Of a stretch of 64,000 nucleotides of DNA, positions 34,141-43,185 are shown piece by piece (position 1 is the stretch's first letter; each line of letters begins with the position of its first letter). Position numbers and translations under genes: made by a program. The notes under the pieces are model-generated. The model had not been told where the DNA came from. It was given only the letters and a program-made list of their open reading frames with translations, and did not search any database. The stretch lies in assembly GCA_947496465.1 (NCBI GenBank), contig CANMCX010000001.1, positions 868,001-932,000 on the forward strand, in the 5' to 3' direction. This stretch comes from Marinifilum_A sediminis. Lineage in GTDB: Bacteria; Bacteroidota; Bacteroidia; Bacteroidales; Marinifilaceae.

Positions 34141-34833
34141 TTAGAACAATCCATATTTAAGTAGTTTTTTAACCAAAAGACATATGGTTATTATTTCGAT
34201 GGAAGCTACTCCAATTATAAGCCAAACTGTAGAATAATCAATTCCTTTTACTCTTCGTCCAAGCTTTACCTGAGCAAATCCTCTTTTAATTGTCCACCAT
34301 TGGGTTAATCTATAAACACCAAATCCCAGTAGTAAACCTAGAAGCATTCCACCAATAATATCACCAGGAAAATGCACCCCTAAATAAATCCTCGTGTACA
34401 CCACCAACAAGGACCATGAAAACACAAAGAATGTGTATAATCTATTTTTGAAGAGTAAAGAGGTAAATAAAGCAAAACCGAAGGAATTGGTTGCATGAGA
34501 TGATACAAAGCCAAACCTCCCTCCTGTGTAGCCGCTAACCAGGTTTATCATACCCTTTAAGGATGGATCACGACTTGGTCGAAATCTTTCGAATACATTT
34601 TTGAAAAGCTGAGTAGATATCTGATCGCATAGGAATACTAATAGAAAAGCTCCTAGAATCCACCACACAGCTTCTTTACCCTTAAATTTATATATCTGAT
34701 AAAGCAATAAAAGATACAATGGAATCCAAAACTCTTTGCGGGTAAAAAACATCATTACAACATCCCAAAATGGCGTATTGTGGCTGTTCAGCCAAATTAA
34801 AAGTTCTTTATCCAGTTGAATTAGGGTTTCCAT
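34141..34833 (-). CDS. PAP2-family membrane phosphatase
   Basis: Integral membrane phosphatase of 230 residues with the three PAP2 motifs: KNVFERFRPSRDP (C1), FVSSHATNSFGFA (C2) and YTRIYLGVHFPGDIIGG (C3). Catalytic His and Asp are all present. Enzymes of this fold dephosphorylate undecaprenyl diphosphate, phosphatidylglycerol phosphate or lipid A; the actual substrate is not determinable here. It has five to six helices and lies 14 bases after obgE, the last gene of the hpt-adk-obgE run. Confidence 0.9.
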   Translation of the reverse strand: METLIQLDKELLIWLNSHNTPFWDVVMMFFTRKEFWIPLYLLLLYQIYKFKGKEAVWWILGAFLLVFLCDQISTQLFKNVFERFRPSRDPSLKGMINLVSGYTGGRFGFVSSHATNSFGFALFTSLLFKNRLYTFFVFSWSLLVVYTRIYLGVHFPGDIIGGMLLGLLLGFGVYRLTQWWTIKRGFAQVKLGRRVKGIDYSTVWLIIGVASIEIITICLLVKKLLKYGLF

Positions 34834-34847
34834 TGACTATTATTTTT

Positions 34848-35837
34848 TTATTGATTGATTGCTTTCCAAACCATATCTTTCAATTCCATCATCCCTTTTT
34901 GTGCTACAGATGATATAAACACGAATGGAATTTCAGGTAAATCTTCTTTTATTTCATCCATTAGCTCCTCATCCAACATATCTGATTTTGTAATAGCAAG
35001 TAATCTTTGCTTATCCAGCAATTCCGGATTAAACTGCTTTAACTCATTCAGAAGAACTTTGTACTCCTTATGAATATCATCACTATCTGCAGCCACCATA
35101 AATAGTAAAACTGAATTTCGTTCAATATGACGTAAGAATCGCAAACCTAATCCACGACCTTCGTGAGCTCCTTCGATAATACCAGGTATATCTGCCATTA
35201 CAAAAGAACGATCGTCACGATATGCTACAATTCCAAGGTTTGGAACCAAAGTTGTAAAATGATATTCTGCGATTTTTGGTTTTGCAGCCGAAACTACTGA
35301 AAGTAATGTTGATTTTCCCACACTTGGGAATCCAACCAAACCAACATCAGCCAACACCTTTAATTCCAAAATAACCGATCTTTCAACTCTTTCGCCACCC
35401 GATTGTGCATAGCGCGGAGTTTGATTGGTAGATGAACGGAAATTCCAGTTTCCTAGACCTCCACGACCACCTTTTACAAGAATCTTTTCCTCACCATCTT
35501 CCGTTACATCAAAAATAACTTCTCCGGTCTCAGCATCACGAGCAACCGTTCCTAATGGAACCTCAATTACCTCATCCTCTCCATCTCGACCAGTACTGCG
35601 ACTCTGACTACCAGAACCACCATCTCCACCAAAAATGTGACGACTAAACTTCAAATGAATTAAGGTCCACAATTGAGAGTTCGCACGAATAATAATGTGT
35701 CCTCCACGTCCACCATCTCCACCATCAGGTCCTCCTTTCATCGTTAACTTATCACGATGAAGGTGAGTAGAACCATTTCCTCCGGCTCCGGAGCGACAAA
35801 ATATTTTTACGTAATCAACAAAGTTAGACCCCGACAT
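34848..35837 (-). CDS. obgE: Obg GTPase (ObgE/CgtA)
   Basis: Ribosome-associated GTPase of 329 residues. The glycine-rich Obg fold starts VDYVKIFCRSGAGGNGS and continues with KGGPDGGDGGRGG. The G domain has G1 GFPSVGKS at 169-176, G2 in YHFTTLVPNLG, G3 DIPGIIEGAHEGRGLG and G4 TKSD. The variable C-terminal OCT domain is absent, as is common outside Firmicutes. It follows adk by 12 bases. Confidence 0.95.
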   Translation of the reverse strand: MSGSNFVDYVKIFCRSGAGGNGSTHLHRDKLTMKGGPDGGDGGRGGHIIIRANSQLWTLIHLKFSRHIFGGDGGSGSQSRSTGRDGEDEVIEVPLGTVARDAETGEVIFDVTEDGEEKILVKGGRGGLGNWNFRSSTNQTPRYAQSGGERVERSVILELKVLADVGLVGFPSVGKSTLLSVVSAAKPKIAEYHFTTLVPNLGIVAYRDDRSFVMADIPGIIEGAHEGRGLGLRFLRHIERNSVLLFMVAADSDDIHKEYKVLLNELKQFNPELLDKQRLLAITKSDMLDEELMDEIKEDLPEIPFVFISSVAQKGMMELKDMVWKAINQ

Positions 35838-35849
35838 AATTTTTCTATT

Positions 35850-36455
35850 CTATTGTATTTCTGCGTATGCAGATTTTACTGATAATTGAGATTCTACCAA
35901 AATTGAAATACGTTCCAAAACTTCCTCTGTTGTTCCCATGGCATCAACAGAATGATAAACTCCCATTTTTTTATATTCTACCGCAATTGGTGCAGTAACA
36001 TCATCATATATTCGCAAACGCTTTTCAATTACTTCACGTCCACTATCATCTGGTCTTCCCGAAGTTTCTCCTCTTTTCAGAAGACGCTGAATCAATTCTT
36101 CCTCTTCAACCTTCAGTTCAACCACTATATCAACAATACCATTTCGTTTGGCTAGCATATCCGAAAACACTGGAATTTGACCTTCATGTCTTGGCATACC
36201 ATCATAAACAAAACCTCTTGCCTGACTATTACTATCAAGAAATTTCTCAACAATACGATACGCCAATTTATCCGGAAAAAAATTCCCCCCATCGATCAAC
36301 CTCTTTGCCTCTAATCCTTCAGGAGTAGCTTGTTTAATTTCCTCTCGACAAACATCACCAGTTGATAAATGAATTAAATCAAATTTTTCCTGAATTAATT
36401 TAGATTGGGTTCCTTTACCTGAGCCCGGAGGTCCAAACAAAACAATATTCAACAT
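35850..36455 (-). CDS. adk: Adenylate kinase
   Basis: Interconverts AMP, ADP and ATP. The 201 residues have the P-loop GPPGSGKGT at 8-16, STGDVCREEI, YDGMPRHEGQ (where most Adk have DGFPR), and LLKRGETSGRPDDSG with a short lid that lacks zinc ligands. A C-terminal AEIQ tail follows. It lies 3 bases downstream of hpt and 12 bases upstream of obgE. The GMPRH variant is minor and does not touch the catalytic arginines. Confidence 0.94.
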   Translation of the reverse strand: MLNIVLFGPPGSGKGTQSKLIQEKFDLIHLSTGDVCREEIKQATPEGLEAKRLIDGGNFFPDKLAYRIVEKFLDSNSQARGFVYDGMPRHEGQIPVFSDMLAKRNGIVDIVVELKVEEEELIQRLLKRGETSGRPDDSGREVIEKRLRIYDDVTAPIAVEYKKMGVYHSVDAMGTTEEVLERISILVESQLSVKSAYAEIQ

Positions 36456-36458
36456 TCT

Positions 36459-37001
36459 TTATTCAATTACAGTATAAATATCTGGAAGGTTTCTTCCAAT
36501 TCCATCATAATCCAAACCTCTACCAACAATAAAATCGTTAGGAATATCCATACCTACGTAATCTATCTTTACGTCACGAATTAAAGCATCAGGTTTAAAT
36601 AACATTGTTGCTACTAAAACTTCTTTTGCATTGTAATCTTGAATTTGCTCAAGAGTATTCGAAATTGTAATTCCAGTATCAACAATATCTTCCAACAAGA
36701 CTACTGTACGATCATTTAAATCCTCGGTAAATCCCATTAATTTCTTCACCTTACCTGTTGTCTGCATTCCACCTTCATAAGAAGATAATCGCATAAAGGT
36801 AATTTGCGAATTCTCAACTGTAATTTGCTTCATTAAATCTGAAGCAAACATGAACGACCCGTTAAGGATGCAGATAAACAAAGGATCTTTCCCTTTCAAA
36901 TCTTCATTCATTTTCTCCGCCATTTGGGTAATCACCTTATCAATTTTCTCTGCAGGAATTGATACTCTAAACTCTCGATCCAGAAGTTTTACTGTTTTCA
37001 T
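36459..37001 (-). CDS. hpt: Hypoxanthine phosphoribosyltransferase
   Basis: Salvages hypoxanthine (and possibly guanine) to IMP/GMP. The 180-residue product has the PRPP-binding motif VVLLEDIVDTGITI, the flexible loop with RLSSYEGG and the C-terminal DFIVGRGLDYDGIGRNLPDI. First gene of the hpt-adk-obgE-PAP2 run; the divergent purE starts 293 bases away, so purine synthesis and salvage genes share an upstream region. Confidence 0.94.
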   Translation of the reverse strand: MKTVKLLDREFRVSIPAEKIDKVITQMAEKMNEDLKGKDPLFICILNGSFMFASDLMKQITVENSQITFMRLSSYEGGMQTTGKVKKLMGFTEDLNDRTVVLLEDIVDTGITISNTLEQIQDYNAKEVLVATMLFKPDALIRDVKIDYVGMDIPNDFIVGRGLDYDGIGRNLPDIYTVIE

Positions 37002-37176
37002 TGGTTGTAAATTTGTCTTAGTTGTCCGATCTCCCCTTTCAGAAAATCCCTGAATTATCGGGCGATTAAGGCAATGCCCTAAACTATCGTGTTCGTAATT
37101 TTATTCCATATTCATCAGGAAATAAAAAAATGTTTCAATTCCAATGTGCAACATACATATTTTTTTTTCAATTTTA

Positions 37177-37192
37177 CGCTTCAAAAGAAGCG
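37177..37192. repeat. Small hairpin in the hpt-purE divergent region
   Basis: CGCTTC (37177-37182), loop AAAA, GAAGCG (37187-37192) in the 292-base gap between divergent hpt and purE. No T-tract in either direction. It could be an operator-like palindrome for the purine genes; this is conjecture. Confidence 0.35.
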
Positions 37193-37293
37193 ACTAATGC
37201 AAGTTCACAATTTGGAGTTAAAACAATTCCTGATTTTGCTGCAAAAGTACAATTTTTTGTCATTTTATTTATTAAATCCACGAATAAAACCAC

Positions 37294-37800
37294 ATGAAAG
37301 CGAAAGTTAGTATTATTATGGGCAGTACATCCGATCTGCCAGTGATGGAGAAAGCAGCCAAAGTGCTTAATGATTTTAAAATTCCATTTGAAATCAATGC
37401 ATTATCTGCACACAGAACTCCTGCGGAAGTTGAAAAATTTGCGAAAAACGCAAAAGATAACGGAATCCAAGCTATTATTGCCGGAGCGGGTATGGCAGCA
37501 CACCTACCAGGCGTAATTGCAGCCATGACTTCAATTCCTGTAATTGGAGTGCCTATTAATGCATCACTTGATGGAATGGATGCATTATTGAGTATTGCAC
37601 AAATGCCTCCTGGAATTCCTGTTGCAACAGTTGGAATTAACGGAGCAATGAATGCAGGTATTCTTGCAGCTCAAATGTTAGCTGTTGGTGATGAAGAATT
37701 ACAAAAAGCGGTTATTGATTTTAAAGAAGGTTTAAAGGAAAAAATCGTTAAAGCCAACCATGAATTGTCTACCGTGAAATATGATTTCAAGACAAACTAA
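37294..37800 (+). CDS. purE: 5-(carboxyamino)imidazole ribonucleotide mutase (PurE class I)
   Basis: Converts N5-CAIR to CAIR in purine synthesis. The 168 residues have GSTSDLPVMEKAAKVL, ALSAHRTPAEVEKFA with catalytic His, AGAGMAAHLPGVIAAMT, and PVIGVPINASLDGMDALLSIAQMPPGIPVATV, all standard for class I PurE. Monocistronic, with a strong terminator after it. Confidence 0.96.
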   Translation: MKAKVSIIMGSTSDLPVMEKAAKVLNDFKIPFEINALSAHRTPAEVEKFAKNAKDNGIQAIIAGAGMAAHLPGVIAAMTSIPVIGVPINASLDGMDALLSIAQMPPGIPVATVGINGAMNAGILAAQMLAVGDEELQKAVIDFKEGLKEKIVKANHELSTVKYDFKTN

Positions 37801-37820
37801 GAAACAATATAAAATACTTT

Positions 37821-37861
37821 AAAAAAAATCTGCAGATCATTATGATTTGCAGATTTTTTGT
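37821..37861 (+). terminator. Intrinsic terminator after purE
   Basis: AAATCTGCA (37826-37834) pairs with TGCAGATTT (37848-37856), with inner ATCAT/ATGAT pairing, then TTTTTTG. The stem is flanked by an A-run, so it can work on both strands. Confidence 0.85.
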
Positions 37862-38036
37862 TTTAATTTAATACTTCGAGTTTGTTATTTTTATAATGAG
37901 TTTATTTTCAATAAATAAAAAGAACAAATTCTAAAACAAATTAACAGCAACCAGGTAGTAGTATTTTTCGCTACTATGTGACATAAATTCTTCTCAGAGC
38001 ACTAATTGTAAAGTAATATTTTTCATCTGTGATACT

Positions 38037-38849
38037 ATGAAAACTTTATTTCTTTTATGTGCGCTTTTGACACCTATTCATCTTTTAGCTTCTAATGATA
38101 ATCGTCCGGCAGGTGCACGATCAGATGCTATGGGAAAAGCTTCTGTTGCACTTTTCGGTACATGGTCAGGCTTCCACAATCAGGCAGGTTTAGCTCTTCT
38201 CAAAAAAAAATCGTTTGGAGCATACTACGAAAATCGATTTGAAAGCGAAGAATTAAGCACAAAAGCGTTTTGCTTTAACCTTCCTTCGAAATTAGGAACA
38301 TTTTCGTTGAACTACACACAATTTGGCTTCAACCTGTACAAAGAATCGAAAATTGGAATTGCTTATGCGCGTGCACTTGGAAAACATTTTTGGGCAGGAA
38401 TCCAATTCGATCAAATACGCAAAGATTTAAATTCAGAATATGGCTCTCAAACCAAGTACACTTTCGAATTGGGACTACTTGCAGAAATTTTCCCCGACTT
38501 TCATTTAGGCTTCCATCTTTTCAATCCTACGCAAGAAAAATTTACCACATGGGATTACAACGACGAAATTCCAACAATAACTAGATTAGGTTTCTCCTGG
38601 AAGTTATCAAACGGTGCCGTAATAAGTTCTGAAATTTTAAAAGATTTAAATCACGATTTTCAACTTAAAGGTGGAATCGAATATCCAGTAAGTGAAAAAT
38701 TCTTTATTCGAGTAGGTGCTTACAACCATCCAAACTCAGTAAGCATGGGCTTAGGCTTTAACTTCTCACCCATTAAAGCAAATATATCATTCTCTCGCCA
38801 TCCTGTTCTAGGTAACACTCCATCTGCAGATTTAAGTTTCAAATTTTAG
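38037..38849 (+). CDS. PorV/FadL-like outer-membrane beta-barrel protein
   Basis: Exported protein of 270 residues with a signal peptide ending HLLAS. It has the sequence NRPAGARSDAMGKASVALFG and FHNQAGLALLKKKSFGAYYE, the N-terminal hatch pattern shared by PorV, PorQ and FadL-like barrels. Alternating strands follow to a C-terminal aromatic (DLSFKF), as expected for outer-membrane insertion. I do not assign it to PorV because it is shorter (PorV is near 390). It is followed 9 bases later by the HhH-barrel gene, so the two probably act together. Confidence 0.7.
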   Translation: MKTLFLLCALLTPIHLLASNDNRPAGARSDAMGKASVALFGTWSGFHNQAGLALLKKKSFGAYYENRFESEELSTKAFCFNLPSKLGTFSLNYTQFGFNLYKESKIGIAYARALGKHFWAGIQFDQIRKDLNSEYGSQTKYTFELGLLAEIFPDFHLGFHLFNPTQEKFTTWDYNDEIPTITRLGFSWKLSNGAVISSEILKDLNHDFQLKGGIEYPVSEKFFIRVGAYNHPNSVSMGLGFNFSPIKANISFSRHPVLGNTPSADLSFKF

Positions 38850-38858
38850 CAAAAACCC

Positions 38859-40892
38859 ATGAGCTTATTTTTTAGAATATCAATAATTACTTTATTTGTT
38901 TTCATAAGTCTGCAATCATCATCACAAACTGCAAAGCAAATCGATTTAATCGAAAATATTATTGAAAACATAGCCGAAGAAAATGAAGAAAATCTTGATT
39001 ACACTAATCTTTTGGAAGAAATAACTCTACTTATTAACGATCCTATAAATTTAAATACTGCAGAACGAGATGATCTTTTACGATTGTACTTTCTCAACCA
39101 AAATCAAATTGATAATTTGATGAAATACAAAAGAAATAGCGGTGAAATCTATAGTCTCTACGAATTGCAACTCATTCCTGGTTTTTCATTCGAACTAATT
39201 AAAAACATTGAGCCTCTCATTTGTTTAAAATTGGATTCCAAGCAAATTCAAATCAGAAAAAAAGCACAGCATATCGCATTTTTAAAAAGTGAATACACAT
39301 TTGAAAAGGAAAAAGGCTACAATACAGACAATGCCAATTCTAAATATCAAGGGAATGCTTGGAAGTACTATACCAGATTACAATCGAAAATTCCTAATAA
39401 AAGCTTAGAGTATGGCATTACTGCAGAGAAAGATAAAGGAGAAGCTTTTTTCGAAAAAAGCAATGATAAAGGATTTGACTTTTATTCTGCACATTTACAA
39501 ATAAAAAAATCCGGATTTTTTAAACAAATAAACATTGGTGATTACCAAGTGAAATTTGGACAAGGATTAAGTTTATGGTCGGGGTTAGGAGGTGGAAAAT
39601 CATCTTTCACCACACAAAATGCACGAAAATATCAAGGAATACGCGGATACAAATCTACGGATGAAAACAAATTCCTAAGAGGTCTCTCTCTTATTTTAAA
39701 TCCAACAAAAAAAGTAAAACTTGCTCTTTTTGCTTCATCAAAAAAAATTGATGCAAGTACCGATATTGACACAACAAGTACTTTCGCTTCAAGCATTGTT
39801 AATACAGGATTTCACAGAAATTTAAATGAAATTGACAAAGAAGATCAAGTAAAAGAAAAAATATTTGGTTCCTATCTCATTTTAAATCTAAAAAATATTG
39901 AAACGGGAATATCCTATTTACAGTATAGCTATTCACCAGAAGTAAGCATAAACGAGGATCCTTATGCAGTTCACAATTTCAGTGGAAAAAACAATTCCAT
40001 TTTAAGTTTCACATATCAGACTCAAGTTAATTCTATTCATCTTTATGGAGAAGCAGCCAAAAGCAAATCTGGTGGAACGGGAATATTACAAGGAGCCAAT
40101 ATACAGGTTCACCCACAACTAAATCTTGAAGCTATTTACCGAAAATACGATGAAAACTATCACGCACATTACTCCAATTCCTTCTCGGAACAAACTCGTT
40201 CGCAAAACGAAGAAGGTATCTATTTAGGTTTAGATTTTCATCCTCTTCCCAAATGGACAATTAAAGCTTATTACGATCAATTTTGGTTTCCCTGGTTAAG
40301 ATACTCTGTCGATTCTCCAAGTGACGGTCATGAATACTTTTCACAAATTGAATTTACTCCGAACGAGAAAGTATCGATTTATTTCAGGTTTAAACAAGAA
40401 AATAAAGCAGAAAACTATACCGACGAAACAGTAAAGTATCCTTTAGAAATCCAAAAGAATCAATATCGATTGCATCTTAGTGCGAAACCCGCATCAAACT
40501 GGGAAATCAGAAACAGAGTGGAATTTTCTCAATTCAAAAAGAATAATTTAAACGAAAATGGCTTTTTAATTTATCAGGACATCATTTACCGCTTTCCACA
40601 AGTACCATTGCGCCTTAGCATGAGATATGCATTATTCGACACCGATTCCTACGACACCAGAATATATGCTTACGAAAACGACGTTTTATATGCATATTCT
40701 GTACCTGCATATTATTTAAAAGGGAGTAGGTTTTACATTAATCTGAATTATAAAATTGATGAAAAATTCAGTTTGTATACTCGCTATTCACAAACCAAAT
40801 ATCAGAATGTGGAAAGTATTGGTTCCGGCACTTCCGAAATTACTGGTAACACCAAGTCTGAACTTAAAATTCTTTTAAGAATTAAATTTTAA
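38859..40892 (+). CDS. Outer-membrane protein with N-terminal helix-hairpin-helix domain
   Basis: Large exported protein of 677 residues. A signal peptide (1-23, ending SSSQ) precedes a ComEA-like helix-hairpin-helix region near 50-125: INLNTAERDDLLRLYFLN then YSLYELQLIPGFS. From about 150 to the end it alternates short strands and turns with many Tyr/Phe/Asn residues (YQVKFGQGLSLWSGLGGGKS), and it ends LLRIKF, as in an outer-membrane barrel. The combination is widespread in Bacteroidota but its role is unknown. The HhH domain in the periplasm suggests nucleic-acid binding; that is inference. Confidence 0.75.
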   Translation: MSLFFRISIITLFVFISLQSSSQTAKQIDLIENIIENIAEENEENLDYTNLLEEITLLINDPINLNTAERDDLLRLYFLNQNQIDNLMKYKRNSGEIYSLYELQLIPGFSFELIKNIEPLICLKLDSKQIQIRKKAQHIAFLKSEYTFEKEKGYNTDNANSKYQGNAWKYYTRLQSKIPNKSLEYGITAEKDKGEAFFEKSNDKGFDFYSAHLQIKKSGFFKQINIGDYQVKFGQGLSLWSGLGGGKSSFTTQNARKYQGIRGYKSTDENKFLRGLSLILNPTKKVKLALFASSKKIDASTDIDTTSTFASSIVNTGFHRNLNEIDKEDQVKEKIFGSYLILNLKNIETGISYLQYSYSPEVSINEDPYAVHNFSGKNNSILSFTYQTQVNSIHLYGEAAKSKSGGTGILQGANIQVHPQLNLEAIYRKYDENYHAHYSNSFSEQTRSQNEEGIYLGLDFHPLPKWTIKAYYDQFWFPWLRYSVDSPSDGHEYFSQIEFTPNEKVSIYFRFKQENKAENYTDETVKYPLEIQKNQYRLHLSAKPASNWEIRNRVEFSQFKKNNLNENGFLIYQDIIYRFPQVPLRLSMRYALFDTDSYDTRIYAYENDVLYAYSVPAYYLKGSRFYINLNYKIDEKFSLYTRYSQTKYQNVESIGSGTSEITGNTKSELKILLRIKF

Positions 40893-40953
40893 TTCACCTC
40901 TGTTTTCATTTCAACATTCCTTTTGTACATTCGAATGCTGAAAAAATTATATC

Positions 40954-41427
40954 ATGAAAAAAATTATCAATCCATATAAGTCGACCGAAAACGGAAAATG
41001 TTTCGGCTGTTCGCCAGATAACGAGCAAGGTTTACAAATGCAGTTTTTTGAACAGGATGAATACATCATATCCGAATGGGATCCAAAATCGCATTTATCA
41101 GGATTCAAAAATATTTTACACGGTGGAATACAAACCACAATACTAGACGAAATTGCCTGTTGGGTAGTGTTCGTAAAGTGCCAGACTGCAGGAGTTACCA
41201 CTGCATTAAATGCAAAATTTAAAAACTCTGCCTTTACCGATAAAGGAAAGTTAACCGTACGAGCAAAATTAATTTCTCAGGAGAGAAAATTTGCCAATAT
41301 TCATGCAGAAATTATTGGTTCCGATGGAAAAGTTTGCTCCGAAGCTGAAGTTCAATACATGATTTTTCCACAAGCATTGGCAATTAAAAAATTCGAATAT
41401 CCGGGAATAGAAGCTTTTTATGAGTAA
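40954..41427 (+). CDS. PaaI-type hotdog-fold thioesterase
   Basis: Acyl-CoA thioesterase of 157 residues. It has the N-terminal CFGCSPDNEQGLQMQFF pattern, catalytic-site LHGGIQTTILDEIACWVV (the HGG motif), and the strand TTALNAKFKNSAF. The substrate is unknown; PaaI-like enzymes hydrolyse short or aromatic acyl-CoA esters. It is convergent with the RluA-family gene, with three bases between the stops. Cys17 and Cys20 in CFGC are a recurrent feature of this subgroup. Confidence 0.85.
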   Translation: MKKIINPYKSTENGKCFGCSPDNEQGLQMQFFEQDEYIISEWDPKSHLSGFKNILHGGIQTTILDEIACWVVFVKCQTAGVTTALNAKFKNSAFTDKGKLTVRAKLISQERKFANIHAEIIGSDGKVCSEAEVQYMIFPQALAIKKFEYPGIEAFYE

Positions 41428-41430
41428 AAT

Positions 41431-42336
41431 TTAAAGCGCTTCAGTTTCCGATTTGTACTTTTCCCATCGCTTCTCCTCCATATCCATAAATCGACCAAAT
41501 TTATAAGGAGGATCGATGGAAATATTCATCTCTTCTTCAGATTCTGGATGTGTAAATTGTAATCCTGCCGCGCAAAGAAACAATCCTTTTCCTCGTAAAA
41601 TTTCACCTTCAGTTCCATACAATTTGTCACCCAGAATAGGATTTCCCAATCCAGCCATATGAATTCTAAGTTGATGTGTTCTTCCTGTTTCTGGATAAAG
41701 GTGTACCATACTTAAAAATTTGTTTCGAATCGAAGGTGTTTTTTTCACCAATTCAAAAGTACTTATCGCATCTTTATCATCCACCTGCATATCTATTTTA
41801 CCCTTATTAGGGAGCGCACCAATCACAACTGCACAATATCTTTTTTTCACTTTTCTATTCTCAAACTGTTTTCCCAAATGAGCTGATGCTTCAGCAGTTT
41901 TAGCTATAAGCAGAAGTCCACATGTTGGACTATCAATTCGATGAACCGGACGAAAAACAGGCAATGCATTTTTCCTCATCGAAGGTCTTAAATTAAATGG
42001 CAAAGCATTTTTAATCGTTTTAAACTGATTTCCACTTACCGAAATTCCACCTGGCTTATTTACCACAGCTATATAATCATCTTCGTAAACTACCTCCAGA
42101 GGTAATTCGTAAATTTTACTTGGTGGCAATTCCAAATCGTACAATTCTATTCGAAAGCCACTTTTTATCCACAAACCAGTTGAAGCCTCCAAACCATTAA
42201 CATGAATCATTCCGCGCTTTATGGCTTTTTTTACTCCCTGAAATGAAGAAATACTTGCGAATATATTTGGAGCATAATCTTGTAATCTGACGTTTTCTAC
42301 TCCTTCTGGAACTATATGAGCTTCGATTAATTTCAC
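41431..42336 (-). CDS. RluA-family pseudouridine synthase
   Basis: Isomerises uridine to pseudouridine in rRNA or tRNA. The 301-residue protein has an N-terminal S4-like domain (VKKAIKRGMIHVNG) and the catalytic motif PVHRIDSPTCGLLLIAKT, in which the HRxD Asp is the nucleophile. YPETGRTHQLRIHMAGLGNPILGDKLYG follows. The start is GTG at 42336: an in-frame stop lies just upstream and the first ATG is at codon 43 inside the S4 domain. Which RNA position it modifies cannot be told. Confidence 0.9.
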   Translation of the reverse strand: MKLIEAHIVPEGVENVRLQDYAPNIFASISSFQGVKKAIKRGMIHVNGLEASTGLWIKSGFRIELYDLELPPSKIYELPLEVVYEDDYIAVVNKPGGISVSGNQFKTIKNALPFNLRPSMRKNALPVFRPVHRIDSPTCGLLLIAKTAEASAHLGKQFENRKVKKRYCAVVIGALPNKGKIDMQVDDKDAISTFELVKKTPSIRNKFLSMVHLYPETGRTHQLRIHMAGLGNPILGDKLYGTEGEILRGKGLFLCAAGLQFTHPESEEEMNISIDPPYKFGRFMDMEEKRWEKYKSETEAL

Positions 42337-42578
42337 GATTTTAACTTAAAAAATGATTTGCAAATATAAGATAAGACAAAATCATTAAAAAAATTATCAG
42401 AATTGGTTTCCTGTAAATTTCAAACAGATAATAATAAATTGATATTTGCAGGAATACCAACATTTTAAAGCTTAATTTTAATTCATTAAAAATTAAAACT
42501 ACACCTTACAAAAGCATACGCAAACCTTTTAAATTGGGAATTTAAAAAATATTTTTCTTCGCATTGAGCAGAAAATAT
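42337..42578. other. AT-rich intergenic stretch between RluA and ybaK promoter
   Basis: About 240 bases of AT-rich sequence with no reading frame of note. It is followed by the ybaK promoter and leader (42579-42693), listed separately. I see nothing else in it. Confidence 0.5.
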
Positions 42579-42607
42579 TTTGTAGTTTAAAATTTTTACT
42601 AATTTTG
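42579..42607 (+). promoter_or_regulatory. ybaK promoter (TTTG-N17-TAATTTTG)
   Basis: TTTG at 42579-42582 and TAATTTTG at 42600-42607 are 17 bases apart, within the Bacteroidota range. Transcription would begin near 42614 and give an 80-base structured leader. Confidence 0.55.
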
Positions 42608-42630
42608 CCGCTCATTAAAAAAGATCATCT

Positions 42631-42678
42631 GGGAAACTGGTAATTCCCGATACGAAAACAAAAGTTTTCATTATCGGG
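42631..42678 (+). promoter_or_regulatory. Structured ybaK leader with competing hairpins
   Basis: Hairpin A pairs GGGAA (42631-42635) with TTCCC (42644-42648). Hairpin B pairs CCCGATA (42646-42652) with TATCGGG (42672-42678), plus GAAAAC (42654-42659) with GTTTTC (42664-42669) around an AAAA loop. The two share bases 42646-42648 and cannot coexist. Hairpin B ends 15 bases before the ybaK ATG, so it could gate translation. It does not match a riboswitch class I know. Confidence 0.5.
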
Positions 42679-42693
42679 CCAAAAAACGAAAGG

Positions 42694-43185
42694 ATGAAGA
42701 AAACAAATGCAGCTCGCATTTTAGATCGGGCAAAAATAGAATATGAGATAATCGACTACGACGTGGATCCAATAGAATTGGGTGCTGAACGGGTGGCCGA
42801 AAAAACTGGACAACATATTCAACACATATACAAAACTCTTGTACTTTCCGGAGATAAAACGGGAGTTATTGTTGCCTGCATACCTGGTTCATCCGAACTC
42901 GACCTTAAATCCATTGCACAAATTAGTAAGAACAAAAAATGTGCTATGGTTCCCATGAAAAATATTCAAGAAATTACTGGTTATATCCGGGGAGGTTGCT
43001 CTCCATTAGGAATGAAAAAAGATTTCCCATTGTTTATGGATGAATCTGCCTACAGTATGGAGTATATTTTAATTAGCGCCGGACTAAGAGGTAAGCAAAT
43101 CAAAATAAATCCTAAAGATCTAAAATCAGTAACCAATGCAGTTGTTAGTCTAATCTCAAATCCAAAATCAGAAACAACATGTTAG
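42694..43185 (+). CDS. ybaK: YbaK/EbsC-family Cys-tRNA(Pro) deacylase
   Basis: Trans-editing enzyme of 163 residues that removes Cys from mischarged tRNA-Pro. It begins KKTNAARILDRAKIEYEIIDYD, has VYKTL-type IYKTLVLSGDKTGVIVACIPG with the catalytic Lys region, and GYIRGGCSPLGMKKDFPLFMDE, the diagnostic GGxSPLGxKK motif. Related ProX-type deacylases act on Ala-tRNA-Pro, but the sequence favours YbaK. Its 3' end overlaps the next gene by seven bases. Confidence 0.9.
   Translation: MKKTNAARILDRAKIEYEIIDYDVDPIELGAERVAEKTGQHIQHIYKTLVLSGDKTGVIVACIPGSSELDLKSIAQISKNKKCAMVPMKNIQEITGYIRGGCSPLGMKKDFPLFMDESAYSMEYILISAGLRGKQIKINPKDLKSVTNAVVSLISNPKSETTC

Noticed and set aside
37954..37976. GTAGTAG/CTACTA hairpin upstream of the PorV-like gene
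   Set aside because: Short stem with no T-tract or conserved context; not distinguishable from chance.
42631..42693. preQ1 riboswitch upstream of ybaK
   Set aside because: The A-rich tail before the start is reminiscent, but the conserved loop sequence of preQ1-I is missing and ybaK is not a queuosine gene.
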